This document shows positions 45,908 through 58,261 of a stretch of DNA of 64,000 nucleotides, piece after piece. This stretch comes from Ceratobasidium sp. AG-K (Eukaryota > Basidiomycota > Agaricomycetes > Cantharellales > Ceratobasidiaceae). Under the pieces are notes generated by a model, which made no database searches, was not told where the DNA came from, and was given only the letters and a program-made list of their open reading frames with translations. Positions within the stretch are counted from its first letter, which is position 1, and the number at the start of each line of letters is the position of its first letter. The stretch lies in NCBI GenBank assembly GCA_037039685.1, contig JAWNGF010000014.1, positions 682,001 to 746,000 of the forward strand. Reading direction: 5' to 3'. A program made the translations under genes and the position numbers.

Positions 45908-48900
45908 ATGCCCTCTACTCGCCCACCTCCACCCCCAGCCACACTTGCCGACGCGACACTGACCCCCCTTGCGAGCGCTTCGTTTATTTCGGTATTGACA
46001 TATGCATGGCTCACTCCAATCATGACACTTGGCTGGCAACGCACTCTCCAAGCCCCGGATCTCTGGCGTGTTCGAGCCGAGGAAGAGGCTTCTCCGTTGA
46101 GCAAGGCACTGGACGAAGCATGGGCTCGACGCGTTGAGCAGGCCAAGAGTGGGAATAACAAGCGTTGGTTTGGAAAGGGCAAGGAAGGGGCAAGTCTCGC
46201 GATGGCGTTGAATGACGCGCTTGGGCGGAGGTTTTGGCTCGGAGGTTCGTGTTGGCCGTATGGGGCCGCTGCTCTCAGTTTGACCGAATTCGTCAGGTCT
46301 CTTCAAAGTTATTGGCGATGTTAGCCAGCTCATGGCTCCACTCCTAATCAAGGTATGTGATTGATCTCTCTTCATTTCTTATCGTAACGTTTGTGCAGGC
46401 CATTATTCAATTTGCGCAAGAGCGCTCCCGGGGTGGCCCCAACGCGCCTCATCTTGGGCGAGGCATCGGCCTTGCAATCGGCCTCCCGTTGATAACGATC
46501 TGCGCTTCGATTTGCACTCACCAATTTTTCTGGAGGTCTATGTGCGTCATATTATCCTTTTCATTATGATCAGCGCTGACTCCCTTCGCAGGACAACCGG
46601 TGTCTCGGCTCGCGCAGCGCTTACCGCTTCGCTCTACTCGCGCGGCCTTCGCTTTCGCCCAGGCCAGGAACATCATGACTTAGTGAACCATGTCAGCACG
46701 ACGTGAGCAGAGTCGATTATTGTGCGCAGTGGTTCCATGCTATATGGACCGCACCAATTCAGATCGTGAGTCCTGGTTCTCACCCTGCGAAGACTTACCG
46801 ACACCCAACTTTGGCAGACCATCTGTTTGACTCTCCTTTGCCTTCAAGTATGTTTCCCCTTTTAGACACCCCCCTACTACAAAACTAACTCCAATATAGC
46901 TTGGTCCAGCAGCCTTAGCAGGCTTCTCCCTCTTCGTGATCCTCATCCCTGTCCAAAATTCTTAATGTCCTTTCAGCTCACTATCCGCCGGCGTTCAACG
47001 AAATACACGGACGGACGCGCATCTCTTCTACGTGAATTACTCGGAAGTATGCGGATTATCAAACTATGCGCATACGAGGCTCAGTTTGAGGAGCGCCTGG
47101 GTGGAACGAGAGAGAGCGAATTGGGATGTGTGCGAGAGATGGTGTTCATCAAGGCTGCCAAGTGAGTAAGTATCCGAGCTTATGCAGCCACACTAACGTA
47201 GGCCCTGAATCTAGTCAAGCAGTTGCATTTGCGATTCCTACCCTCGCTGCAGTCCTTTCGTTCGTTACCTATGCTGCGACGCATGACAAAGGCCTTGACC
47301 CAGCAATTATCTTCCCTTCCATGGGGCTGTTCCAAATGCTTCGGTCCGTCCATCTCTCCTGGCCCTCATTTAACTCGAATTAAACGGATTAATCTAGACA
47401 ACCACTCATGTTCCTTCCGAGGGCCTTGTCAAGTTTGGTGGATGCAAGGAACGGTAAGTATTAATACGTAGCTGCTAGCTCATAAAGGCATTAAACGATC
47501 CGCGAGTTTAGCTCTCGGCAGGTTGAGACTCGTCTTCTTGACCGATACTACCGACACACAAAGTCCACACTGATCCGGAGATGGAGCACGCGTTGGTCGT
47601 CAAGGGGGCCGAGTTTATATGGTACCAACATTCTGGGGACAAGTTAGCAACAGGCAAGGAAAAGAGCAACAAGGATGCGAAGAAAGAGGCCAAAGATAAT
47701 GTAGATGGGCACAATTCAACAACTGCCGCTTCAAGGGCGGTCGCGTTTAGAGTAACCGACGTATCCCTGGCCATTCCTCGGGGAAGTCTGGTCGGTATTG
47801 TGGGACCTGTTGGCTCTGGTGCGTCTGTGCCATGATGGTCCGATATTTTAACCCAACTGTTGGAATGATTGAACAGGCAAATCATCTTTGCTGCTCGGCC
47901 TGCTCGGCGAGATGCCCCAAACAAATGGCACTGTGGCCTTTGGTGGGCGAACGGCTTATTGCTCACAAATGACCTGGATCCAAAACGCAACACTCGTAAG
48001 TGTGCTCTTTGGCCCCTATTATTAACTCTAAACTTCTTTGCTAGCGAGATAACATCGTATTCGGGCGTCCGTGGGACGAGGAAAGATATTGGGCATCGAT
48101 CAGGGATGCGTCTCTCGAGGTAGATTTGGAGCTGTTGCCTGACGGTGATTTGACTGAGGTTAGTCGAGGTGGTTTCCTATCGGAATCAATCGCTAACTGA
48201 GGGATAGATTGGAGAAAAGGGGATCAGTGAGTAGCTCAGACGAGGTGCATATATAGCCGGCTAATGGATCTTCTGGGAAGATTTATCTGGGGGTCAGAAA
48301 CAGTAAGTCCTGCAGGTTTTACTTCCGCAGCCAACTGAAACTATTCCGAAAGACGTGTCAATATTGCTCGGGCACTCTACGACAACATAGCAGAAGTGTT
48401 TCTACTTGATGACCCACTCAGCGCAGGTATGTGATCGATCTGGATAGACAAGAACATTAGCTTACTATATGCGCACCAGTCGACGCCCACGTTGGTCATG
48501 CGCTTTTCCACAATGCGATTCTCGGCAACCTCAACGCGAGGGGCAAAACTGTCCTCCTCGTCACCCACGCGCTACATTTCCTCCCATCCGTTGACCACAT
48601 CTACACTCTCGAAAGGGACCAAGCCGTCGAACCCCAGACCCCACGCGAGTCAAAAATCCAAGAGGACCAAGTGACACTCCGTAGCCTTGGCACACCTGAA
48701 CCCGGGGCCGAGCTCAAAACACTACCAGTGACCGGACGTGGGCGATCGCAGAACAAGGCACGTACGATGAGCTTTTGCGAGCCGGCGGGTCTTTTTCGAA
48801 ACTAGTGGAAGAGTTCGGGAGCGGAGAGGGACGGGGAGGGAAGTTGAACCCCGAAGGAACCGTGGATGAAACACCAAAGCCCGAGAGCGTCAAAGAGGAA

Positions 48901-51740
48901 TCCCGTGGCGTAAAGGCTCAGACTGAAAATAGCAACAAAGCCGCCGGGACCGGGCGATTGGAAGGCAAGTTGATGAAGGCTGAAAAGCGGACTACTGGGT
49001 CTGTAGAATGGGCTGGTGCGCAATACGCAATTGCGTGGGCGGTTATGGAAGTGCTAACTATTGTTGGTAGTTTACAAAAAATACATTGCTTTTGGACGTG
49101 GATGGTTCACAGTCCCAGTCGTGCTTGTGTCCATCTTGCTCGCCCAGGGCTGCTTTGCGGTCAACAATTATTGGCTTGTATGGTGGGAAAACAAGTGCGT
49201 TAATTGCAATAATTTAATTCCCTGACACTAATCTACAATTTCGCAGCTCGTTTGATCAATCTCCTAGCATTTACATGGCTGGATACGCAGCCCTTGGTGT
49301 TGGGTACTCAATATTTACTCTGATTATGTATGTCTGGCCTTATCCAGCCTACATATGCGCGGACTTTCATACCAAACTTTCAGGGGTATCGCACTTGGAT
49401 GCCTAACCTACGAGTCGTCCAAGCATCTCCATCGAAAGGCACTGAACCAGGTGTTCCACGCTCCGGTAACCACCCTCCAATCGAAACTGGAAAAACACTA
49501 AGTGCCTTTTTCGCAGATGTCCTTCTTCGACACTACGGTGCGCTTAATATTTACGTGCGTGAGCACCTTTGACCCCGTTTCATAGCCACTTGGAAGGATA
49601 TTGGGGGTGTTCGGGAAAGATGTCGATAGTATGTTTTTTTGCAAACAAGCCCGCCAGAACCTGCCGACTTAGACTTTACAGCAATTGACAATAATTTGTC
49701 GGACTCAATACGAATGTGTAAGTATTTGATACCTATGCTATATAACTACTAACCATCAGTCACTAGTCATCTTCACGATCAGCTCGGTAGTAACAAGTGT
49801 GGTTATCATCACGATTCTTGAGTACTATTTCAGTGAGTGTTCCAAGCAAAACTTGACTAAAATAACCGTAACATCCCGGTGTTCTAGTTGCAATTGCGAT
49901 CGTCATTCTACTCTTGTATCAATACTTTGCCGCTTTTTATCGAGCCAGCGCCCGCGAACTGAAGCGCCTCGGTAAGTGCTATCATCTCCTGATAGATAAT
50001 TTCAAACCGACGACCTACGTTCCAGATTCCAACCTGCGAAGCCTCCTTTACTCGCACTTTTCTGAGTCGCTCACCGGCCTAGCCACGATCCGCGCCTATG
50101 GGAAAGTAGATCACTTTTTGAAGGACAATAAATATTACATCGACCTGGAAAATCGAGCCTTGTCCCTTGTTACGGGTAAGACCGTTTTACGATCAGCCTA
50201 GCTCATTTACTCACACCGAAGTAATAGCGAACCAGCGATGGCTTGCGATCCGGCTGGACTTCTTGGGATCCTTGCTGGTTTTCTCTGTTGGGATTATGTC
50301 GGTTGTTGGGGTTCACGGCGTCTCGCCATCCGAAATTGGCCTAGTTTTGGTATGTGTCAGACCACTCACGCTGCTATTCTTAGACTGACTATGGTCAGTC
50401 TACACTTACGGGCCTCGTCCAAGTCATGGGTAAGCCTTGTTCGTCTTATGCCAGCGACTCGCCATTGATAGTAGCGCGTAGGGATGATGACGAGGCAATC
50501 AGCTGAAGGTAAGATGAACCGCCGGCATTATCGGGGACCATGCTGATAAAACCCCACTCCAGTCGAAAACTACATGAACTCTGTCGAGAGACGTAAGCGG
50601 CGATCATCTTTTGTCAACACGTTTTTCTGACCGAATTTTATTCTTTCGCCAGTATTGCATTACACGAGCAGCGGAGACATACCCCAAGAGAAACCTTATA
50701 TTGTGACCGAGAAGACTCCTCCCAAGGCTTGGCCGAATCACGGTGCAATAGAGTTTCATGATTTGGTCATGAGTTATCGTCCTGGTTTGCCACCCGTCCT
50801 GCGTGGGGTTTCCCTGAACGTTCGCGGGGGCGAAAAGATTGGTGTGGTCGGACGAACGGGAGCAGGCAAGTTAGATTCACATCTCCAACTACACATCCTT
50901 TGACTTACGCGTGAAGCTCCCTGCCAGGAAAGAGCTCTTTGATGGCTGCCCTTTTCCGCATTGTAGAACTAACTTCAGGGTCGATCGTAATCGATGGCCT
51001 TGATATTGGAGAAATGGGGTTGAACGACGTCCGTTCCAAGATTGCCATTATACCACAGGAGGCTGGCATCTTTTCGGGTAAGCTTTCGTCCGCGTTCCTA
51101 TAAACATACTTAAATTACTAAATATGGCTTTAGGAACTATCCGGTCAAATATGGATCCCTTCAGTGAATATGACGATGTTACGCTTCACGATGCATTGCG
51201 TAGATCACATCTACTCGCAAGCGTGGGAAATCAGACTTCTTCGCCACTGGGACTTGACTCGGCTGTCACTGCCGAAGGAGCCAACTTGAGCGTAGGCCAA
51301 CGCTCGCTCCTTTCGCTCGCGCGAGCCTTGGTCAAGCAATCCAAAATCCTGGTTCTTGATGAAGGTAAGCATAATTTACATATATGGTTTCATGTGATAA
51401 CCAAGAAATCAACCGAACAGCGACTGCGAGTGTGGACCTTGAAACCGATTCGAGGATCCAAATGACTATCAAGACCGAGTTTGCCGATAGGACTCTACTT
51501 TGCATCGCTCGTGAGTACCCTGAGTTTTCTAATTTGTTTGAGTCTGACCGACCACAACACCCAGACAGGCTGCGTACGATCATCAATTACGATAGAGTGG
51601 TCGTCATGGACCAAGGCCAGATTGTCGAAATTGGAACGCCCTCCGAGCTATATGCACTCGATGACGGCATCTTCAGAGGCATGTGCGAACAGAGCGGAAT
51701 CGACGCCGACGAGATCGTTCGTAGCGGAACGGTCTTATAA
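45908..51740 (+). pseudogene. ABCC-type (MRP-like) ABC transporter with several frame breaks
   Basis: A gene with more than 20 short introns in the order TMD1-NBD1-TMD2-NBD2, the full-length exporter plan. NBD1 has Walker A GPVGSGKSSLLLGLLGE split by an intron (47802-47900), signature LSGGQKQRVNIARAL (48285-48380) and VFLLDDPLSAVDAHVG. NBD2 has GRTGAGKSSLMAALF (50855-50955), signature LSVGQRSLLSLARAL (51284-51330) and ILVLDEATASVD. It ends at TAA 51738-51740. The frame is lost by one base near 46700 (exon from 46592 hits TGA at 46704 although VSRVDYCAQWFHA follows in the next frame), again near 46960 and near 47550. An upstream in-frame ATG at 45779 is possible. Either a recent pseudogene or an assembly with indel errors; substrate unknown. 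Confidence 0.85.
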
Positions 51741-51977
51741 GCAACTCTCTCCTCATAGAAACCGTTCCTTTCCTGTCGTTCCTTCATATGTCTGCAATCG
51801 TATTTCAGCTATTCACATACTACAACAGTGCCGCGACTTAACAAGAGCTTAAAATGTCTGGTTTCATCTAATCAAATATACCCCTCATCCATCACTCCTT
51901 ATTTCACAGATATACTAGGTAGCCGAACAATGGCAATGCACCTCAAACCTGGCCAATTATAGGACTATGCTATCAGA

Positions 51978-53694
51978 CTATGCCTCGCCTACTTTCTTTA
52001 CCCCTGCCACCACCCGCTCGTTCCTCTGCCAGAACTCCACGATGATCTCGGCCAGTCGTTCGGGATTGTCCTGGAAGGTAGCAAGATCTCAGCCTCTGTA
52101 TCAACTACGGTGGGATATTTGGGCAACCCCTACCTCGTGTAACATGTGACCAACTCCAGGAACAACGACCATCTGGAACTTTCCCTGCATTTGTCCGATC
52201 ATCAACGTCTTGTCAAGTCTATCGGTCCCTGCAAGGACAAGTAAACGCGCAGTCCGTGCAGCAAGGAACTTTTCAGAGAGCCCGTCAAACCAGCCTGAGT
52301 CATTGGGAAAATAATGCAACGGATTAGGTCATAAATCAAACAGGGTCGTAGGACAACGTACTCCTCCAATATGGACTAGTCGATCGAAGTGGGGTGCGCC
52401 ACTTCCAGGCGTGTCCCGCGGGTGTATCTCCAGGCTGCGCAGGTACCACGAGAGAAGGGACTGAGACGCGCGCAGAAGCAAGATTCCTAATTGTCTTGGT
52501 GGCAAGACTAATCCCGGTGCGACCGGGCACGAACGCGTCAGCATATCTATGATTGAAGGTATCGCGATTGACATACTGCCATTCGATCGCGGCTTCTGGA
52601 GACGCAAACCCGTCGGGCCGCGATTCCAAGAGCTTATGCATATGCGGAAGTGCTTCCATCGCCGAGCCTGCATGCCCGATGAGTGCCGAAAGGTGGAGCA
52701 GGAAGGATTTCTATATGCACGTACCTTCGACTACATCTAATACCGCCACTCCCGAGACCCGATAACCCTTCTCTAATAAGAACGGACATGCGTGTACCAC
52801 CGCCGTTCCTCCCATACTGTGTCCCAAGAGCTAGGGTCGTAGTGAGTGATTGTGAGTAGGTCGCCGTTGCAGAACAAAGGAAGTTAGGCAATGTCGGGCC
52901 GAAATCGACGCATGTACCCAAACTCACAATCAATGAGGGTGCCTCGGCAGGATTGGGGAACAAAGTACATAACAGATTTACGAAGTCTGTAGCGAGAACC
53001 GAAAGTTCAAGGACATTTGCATTGGAGTCAGAAGCATCAAGAGGTGCAGTTTTGCCTGCATGATACCCATTAGAAAACCGCGACTGCCATCAAACCTCCG
53101 GATCACATACCGTGTTCACGCGCATCCATGATGAGCATTCCTAGCTCCCCACTACTCATATTTGTTACCTCCTGGGCGAATCGTGCAAAACTAAGACCGG
53201 AATATCCAGCTCCGTGATGACACACGAGAACGGTCCCTAATCGATGTCAACAGGCGTGCCTACCTTGTGACAGGATGGGATATACCTTCGACTCCTTCGG
53301 ATGTTGGAGGAGTGTAATAAACTCGGAAATCAAGTCCCGAGCTTGGCACTGTGACCTGAGCGGCCTGGGAAAGAAAGGCTGACGCAGATATCGGCGACAT
53401 ATCCTGCGCACGGGGTGCTCGTGCGGCGCTTCCTGAGGCCATGCGGACACCTGTTGATCTTGAAGACGTTTAGGGATAACGCGACTCATCTTTGCGCGCG
53501 AATGCGTACCCAGCACCCGGAATTCTCACAGGCGGGAGATCTCCCAAACCATCTCCTTCCTCATCCTCCTCTTCCTCGTCCTCTATCTCTGTTTCGGGGA
53601 ACGCCCAGGGTGCCCTGGCTTGTGGTGGCGGGGCCTGTTGGTGAGGAAGCCCAGCGACGCGAGCGGACATGGCGGATCTTTGAAGTGCAGACAT
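51978..53694 (-). CDS. PPE1: Protein phosphatase methylesterase 1 (PP2A demethylase)
   Basis: Nine exons (53510-53694, 53286-53458, 53111-53236, 52928-53055, 52725-52830, 52577-52667, 52362-52507, 52134-52294, 51978-52070) encode 402 aa, the usual length. The enzyme removes the methyl ester from the C-terminal Leu of the PP2A catalytic subunit. It is an alpha/beta hydrolase: oxyanion region HHGAGYSGLSFA, nucleophile elbow GHSMGG with Ser209, Asp236 in VAVLDVVEG, and His368 in GVGHMLHE. PPE1-specific stretches are TIRNLASARVSVPSLV, WRTPLRSTSPYW and LLVLAGTDRLDK. An acidic stretch (EIEDEEEEDEEG) near residue 40 lies before the catalytic domain. Every junction keeps frame. The nearest neighbour on the plus strand starts 308 bp away, so the two may share a promoter region. 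Confidence 0.93.
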
Positions 53695-54002
53695 AACTCG
53701 GCCCAGTTTGGTTGAATGGTTGTCAAGAGTCTATTGACGCCTGTGCTTCAATAGAATGGCCTAACAAATTACAAGACCCGCTTGAGAGACCAAATGAGAA
53801 GTTCAAACGCGGATGTGGTTGAGTTGAGCCTAGACACTAGTCAATCACGTCACAAATTTCCAATTGTGGGCTGAGCCTCTTATGAGACGCCAGTTCAATG
53901 TTTTGCGGCGAGAAACAATCAGCCTGGGCTGCTAGATCTTTATAAGTACCAGCCATTGTGGCTCAAATTACTTTTCTCAAGGCACTCTGACTTGAATCTC
54001 CA
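53695..54002. other. Divergent intergenic region, PPE1 / methyltransferase-like gene 1
   Basis: 308 bp between two divergent starts. TATAAG near 53940, about 60 bp before the methyltransferase ATG, may be its TATA element. Confidence 0.4.
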
Positions 54003-55354
54003 ATGGCGACTCCCATTTACGATCCTACCACAGACGGCCTTGTCTATGTTGTTCAACCCGATCAGGAATACGATTGTCGTCAGGAGCAGTATGATTCAGA
54101 TCTGGAGTCTATATCTAGCGCTAGTACCATAAGAACTGCGAGCACTATCACGTCTGATCAAGTTTCAGGTGAGGGGTGCATTTTATTGCGGTTTGGACTG
54201 AATATCTAGATTTCACTTCAAGACTACTTTCGCGAGGCGTATGGCCGCACGTACGCACACGACGAAAACCTACCTCTTATCTATCCGATCGACGATATTG
54301 AAGTACAGAGGCACCAAATGCAACATCGGTTTTTGCGAGCTCTTGTGCACGGAAATTATATTGGCCCCGTGCGCGATGTGCTCCGACCTCGCACAGACGG
54401 ATCAAGACCTAGAATTCTCGACGTTCGGACTTGCTCTGGTGATTGGTAAGAGCGGTTTCATCACTTCTGCAGATCCTCAAGTTGTGACTTTGCGATTGTA
54501 GGGCCCAGGACATGGCTACCGAATTCCCGCACTGCGATATCGTCAGTATCGATGTAGTTCCGATGATCCCTCACGTCCCACGATCAAACATCTCGTTCGA
54601 GGTTTACGATCTTTACGCAGGGGTCGCAGAACCAGACCAGTCGTTTGATTATGTGTCGTGTCGACACGTTCAATTGCACGTCAGTCCAAAACATAGAAAG
54701 TAGTTACTGAACCCTGAACAACTTCAATAGGTCAAGGACTACGATCGGCTGATTTTCGATTTGCATCGCGTGCTGAAGCCAGGGGGTTTGATTACCATAT
54801 GCGAAGTTGAAAACCAAATATTCGAGTCCGATCAACCTCCGTATAACACCCCGGCTTATCAAATCTCTGCCCCGCTCGCTGCTCAAGCTCTCAAATCTGT
54901 ACGGGCCGCGATTACTAGCCAGGGTGTCAATATCGATGAAATCCATCATCTTCACAAGTGGTTACGGCCGGACTCCCCTTTTTGGACTGAAACATGCGCC
55001 AAGTATGAGTAAGCCCGCGCCCCGAAGTACGCTATTCCAGGCGAGCTGAACCCATACCTTAGTCTTCCATTGTCGCAGCAAGAGATAGCTTTAAAAGGGT
55101 ATACCAATATACACCGAGAAATATTTCTTTTACCCGTTGGACCATGGCATCCCGATCCTGCCGTACAGCAAGCCGGGATTCTAGTCTCGCGTGCCTTTGC
55201 CTTAGCCTGGAAACAACTCGGACCCACATTAGTGGAAAACGGAGCTTCCCCAGAAGAGGCAGCCCAACTATGTGAAGCGGCTATTTGTGTGAACCAGAGC
55301 CCAGAGTTACGTGCTCTAGGCAAGTATCATATGGTATATGCCACCAGAATTTAG
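54003..55354 (+). CDS. SAM methyltransferase-like protein, tandem copy 1
   Basis: Exons 54003-54168, 54223-54445, 54502-54679, 54731-55008 and 55063-55354 encode 378 aa. The N-terminus is acidic and Ser/Thr-rich (residues 25-55). The middle has a class I methyltransferase fold seen by pattern: ILDVRTCSGDWAQDMATEFP (motif I region, about 120-139), VSIDVVP (motif II) and RVLKPGGLITICEVE (post-motif region). The family is related to fungal LaeA/TAM-domain proteins. Motif I normally reads DxGxGxGxWA. Here it is DVRTCSGDWA, so the first glycine is Arg and the second Cys. The end reads LPVGPWHPDP and LGKYHMVYATRI. Substrate unknown. Loss of SAM binding is possible. Confidence 0.85.
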
Positions 55355-55987
55355 GTGCACATCCTTTTTGAGATGTTGTATGAGTTGACTGAGTGAATGG
55401 TCACCAATTGTTTCGTGCTTAGCGATAACAAGTTGGAAAATGTTCTGCTTGCAATAACCATGGCTGTCGGACCACTTGTATGGGTAGCACTCGTGATAGC
55501 GTTAACGGTCGCCGGTTTTGCCAAGCCCAGGGAAATATCACAGTCAGACGGAAATAGTGGGATAAATTATTGCTTGATGGATTCGCTGATGAGGGCTGGG
55601 GATGCCCAGACAGCACTAATGTGCAATTCCAATCCGGTTAAATCGACCAACCTGCCATGGTCGGGGTCGTACTGCGCTGATGCGATCAAGGTTGAAGTGT
55701 GAATAAATGAATAATGAACGCTATGAGAGGACCACACGATGAAACAAGCTCAAAGGTACCTCGATCAGAAGCGTGTCTTCGCAGGAAAAGCGTGACCGAT
55801 ATGAAGGTACCGACCCCAGGGTCATCACGTCATAGGTGACCAATAGGGAGGATTTTCGATAAACGCTCATCGGGAAGACGGCTGACTGAGACGATGACCA
55901 ACACCTCGCTGGCTGTTATAAGTGTTACAAAATATGCCTCCTTGTCTTTGGCTCCTCTGAGTGAATCGCGTCTCGACATTGTCATCC
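55355..55987. other. Spacer between methyltransferase-like copies 1 and 2
   Basis: An ATG-started frame at 55397-55702 (101 codons) has one hydrophobic segment (VLLAITMAVGPLVWVALVI). It has no counterpart in the other spacers, so I do not call it a gene. TATAAG near 55917 precedes copy 2. Confidence 0.4.
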
Positions 55988-57365
55988 ATGGCAACACCCC
56001 ACTACGATGAGGCCACCGAGGGTCTTGTCTATATCGTTCGGCCGGGGGGCGACGATAGCTATGATCAGGAAGATGGTTCAGATATGGAGACCAGCACGAT
56101 TTCGAGCATGAGTACGATGCGAACGGCAAGTACTATTACTTCAGATGAACTTGGGGGTACGTTCCATTTGACCAGCATTTCCACTTACCTTACCCGTGCT
56201 GCCATAATTGGTAGACTATTTCCGCGAAGCGCACGGGCGCACATACGCGTACGACGAAAACTTACCTCTCCTCTACCCTATCGATGAAGTCGAGGTACGA
56301 CGACACCGAATGCAACACGCCTTCTTGCGTGCTCTGGTACATGGAAACTATATCGGGCCGGTGCGCGAACTACTCAAACCGCGAGCAGATGGGTCTCGCC
56401 CTAGAATTCTTGATATTCGAACGTGCGGGGGTGACTGGTAAGTCTAAGTGTCTATGTACGTTGTGACCGTGATAGGGGGATTGACTTTTTTTCTTGGATT
56501 TACGATTGATAGGGCCCAGGAGATGGCCACGGAGTTCCCCCATTGTGACATCGTCAGCATCGATATAGCACCTGTCGCTCCGCACGTTCCGCGGCCCAAC
56601 ATCACGTTCGAGGTTTATGATCTTTATGCTGGGGTTGCGGAACCAGATGAGTCGTTTGACTATGCATCATGTCGGCATACTCAACTCCATGTAAGTTCCT
56701 ACCTGGATGGAATCTAGATTGCGTTTGATACAACGGTAGTAGGTCAAGGAGTATGACCGGCTCATTTTTGACCTACATAGAGTCTTGAAACCAGGGGGGT
56801 TTATCACTATTTGCGAAGTCGAGAACCAGCTTTTTGAAGCCGATACGCCTCCTTATAACACCCACGCCTTCCTGACTACATGTCCTGCCTCCGCCCGAGC
56901 AACCCAGGTGGTACACGCTGCGATGATTAAAGAAGGCGTGGATCTTGACTCCGTTCATCACCTTCACGAATGGCTCCGACCGAACTCCACGTTTTGGACC
57001 CGGACCGCTAAGAAATACGAGTAAGCCTATGTTCCTTATATGTGTCCTCCCAACACTCAAGGACGCATCCCAGTATTCCGCCGTTACAGGCAGAAAGGTC
57101 GTCGAAGGGCTTCAGAGGCGTAAACAAAGAAGTTGTCCTGTTGCCTGTCGGAACATGGCATCCCGACCCAGCTGTAAAGCAGGTTGGTGAATTGGTAGCT
57201 CGTACGTTTGCTCTTGCGTGGGCTCAGCTGGAGCCTACCCTTGAGGGTGGTGGTGTCTCCCAAGAAGAGGCCAGTCATCTATGCGCCGCGGCTGTCGAGT
57301 CATATGGGAGAGCGGATCTGCGGGTGCTAGGCAAGTACCATATGGTCTATGGTACGAGAATATAG
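55988..57365 (+). CDS. SAM methyltransferase-like protein, tandem copy 2
   Basis: Exons 55988-56156, 56215-56437, 56513-56690, 56743-57020 and 57074-57365 encode 379 aa. Exons 2-5 have exactly the same lengths as in copy 1 (223, 178, 278, 292 nt), and the phases agree. It shares YDEATEGLVYIVRP, the Ser/Thr-rich N-terminus, DYFREAHGRTYAYDENLP, ILDIRTCGGDWAQEMATEFP, FEVYDLYAGVAEPDESFDY, RVLKPGGFITICEVENQ and LGKYHMVYGTRI. The altered motif I (RTCGGDW) is kept, so it is a subfamily trait and not decay. I chose the ATG at 55988 and not 55961 because it aligns with the start of copy 1. Confidence 0.85.
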
Positions 57366-57747
57366 TGGCTTGTTTGAGTTTTTATTCCGCATTTTTACTA
57401 TCTTTTACGGGGTTCCATTAGCTCGCATGTAAGTACTCGTGTAAAAAGCCAGTAGGGTTGATGGTCCCCGAACCGTTTGTTTACCCTGCACATATATTCT
57501 AGACTCTTGATAGTATATTCTTGAAAACGCATTTCATTCGGTTGTATCATCGCCAAACCCCACGGGCCAAACGTCAGGGATATGAAGAGGTGTATCACAA
57601 CTCATATAAGAGATTGCCCCTGCGACTAGTCGAAATCCGAAAGGGTTTGGCCATGGCTGGTAGAGAGGATGACCACAACCAATCCTGCTGTAAGCCGAGT
57701 CGGATATTTGATTGCTCGTTCATTTGTTATCAGCCGGAAGTAACTTG
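57366..57747. other. Spacer before the methyltransferase relic
   Basis: No gene seen. Faint similarity to exon 5 of the neighbouring genes may extend left of the relic, but it is not alignable by eye. Confidence 0.35.
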
Positions 57748-57881
57748 AACCTCTTCTGGTAGCGGACGGCACGCCCGCTGAAGAGGTTAGGGAGCTATGT
57801 CCAGCTACGGTTGAAGCTTATAGGAGATTGGATTTTCGAGTTGTAGGCAAATACAGCATAATGCATGGAATTAGAGTCTAG
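57748..57881 (+). pseudogene. 3' relic of a fourth methyltransferase-like copy
   Basis: The frame reads GTPAEEVRELCPATVEAYRR and then FRVVGKYSIMHGIRV, stop at 57879-57881. This corresponds to the C-terminal 45 codons of exon 5 in the other copies (for example VSQEEASHLC and LRVLGKYHMVYGTRI in copy 2). Exons 1-4 are gone. Confidence 0.75.
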
Positions 57882-58261
57882 CTTTATTGTGAATTGTGCG
57901 ACTGTATCGGTCCGGATACATGGAATACATGACGAGCCTTCAGCTTCTGTTACGTATATGCGCGATAATGTTAAATGCCTTGTGGAGCTTCCTCGCGCCG
58001 AATTATGAGCCATCAGTTTCAGTCCAAGATCACATAATCTTTCTTGAAAAGTGTGTGCGTGGTTCGAAGCGTGCGGCGGTCCTGCCGCGATTGCCCCGAT
58101 AAGCTCGGGGTTAGTATTCCTTCCGAAGAGCCTGACACAACTAACCAACGTAAGGCCACAGTCCAGCTCCAACTCGCCATATATATGATCAGACGAATCT
58201 GCCTGATCCATCTAGCACTCTTGCTCATGACCTTTCTGTGGTAGCTCCTATTTGGTGGTTT

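Noticed and set aside
55397..55702. 101-codon frame with a hydrophobic segment between methyltransferase-like copies 1 and 2
   Set aside because: Not conserved in the other spacers and no signal or family; kept only as a note in the spacer entry.
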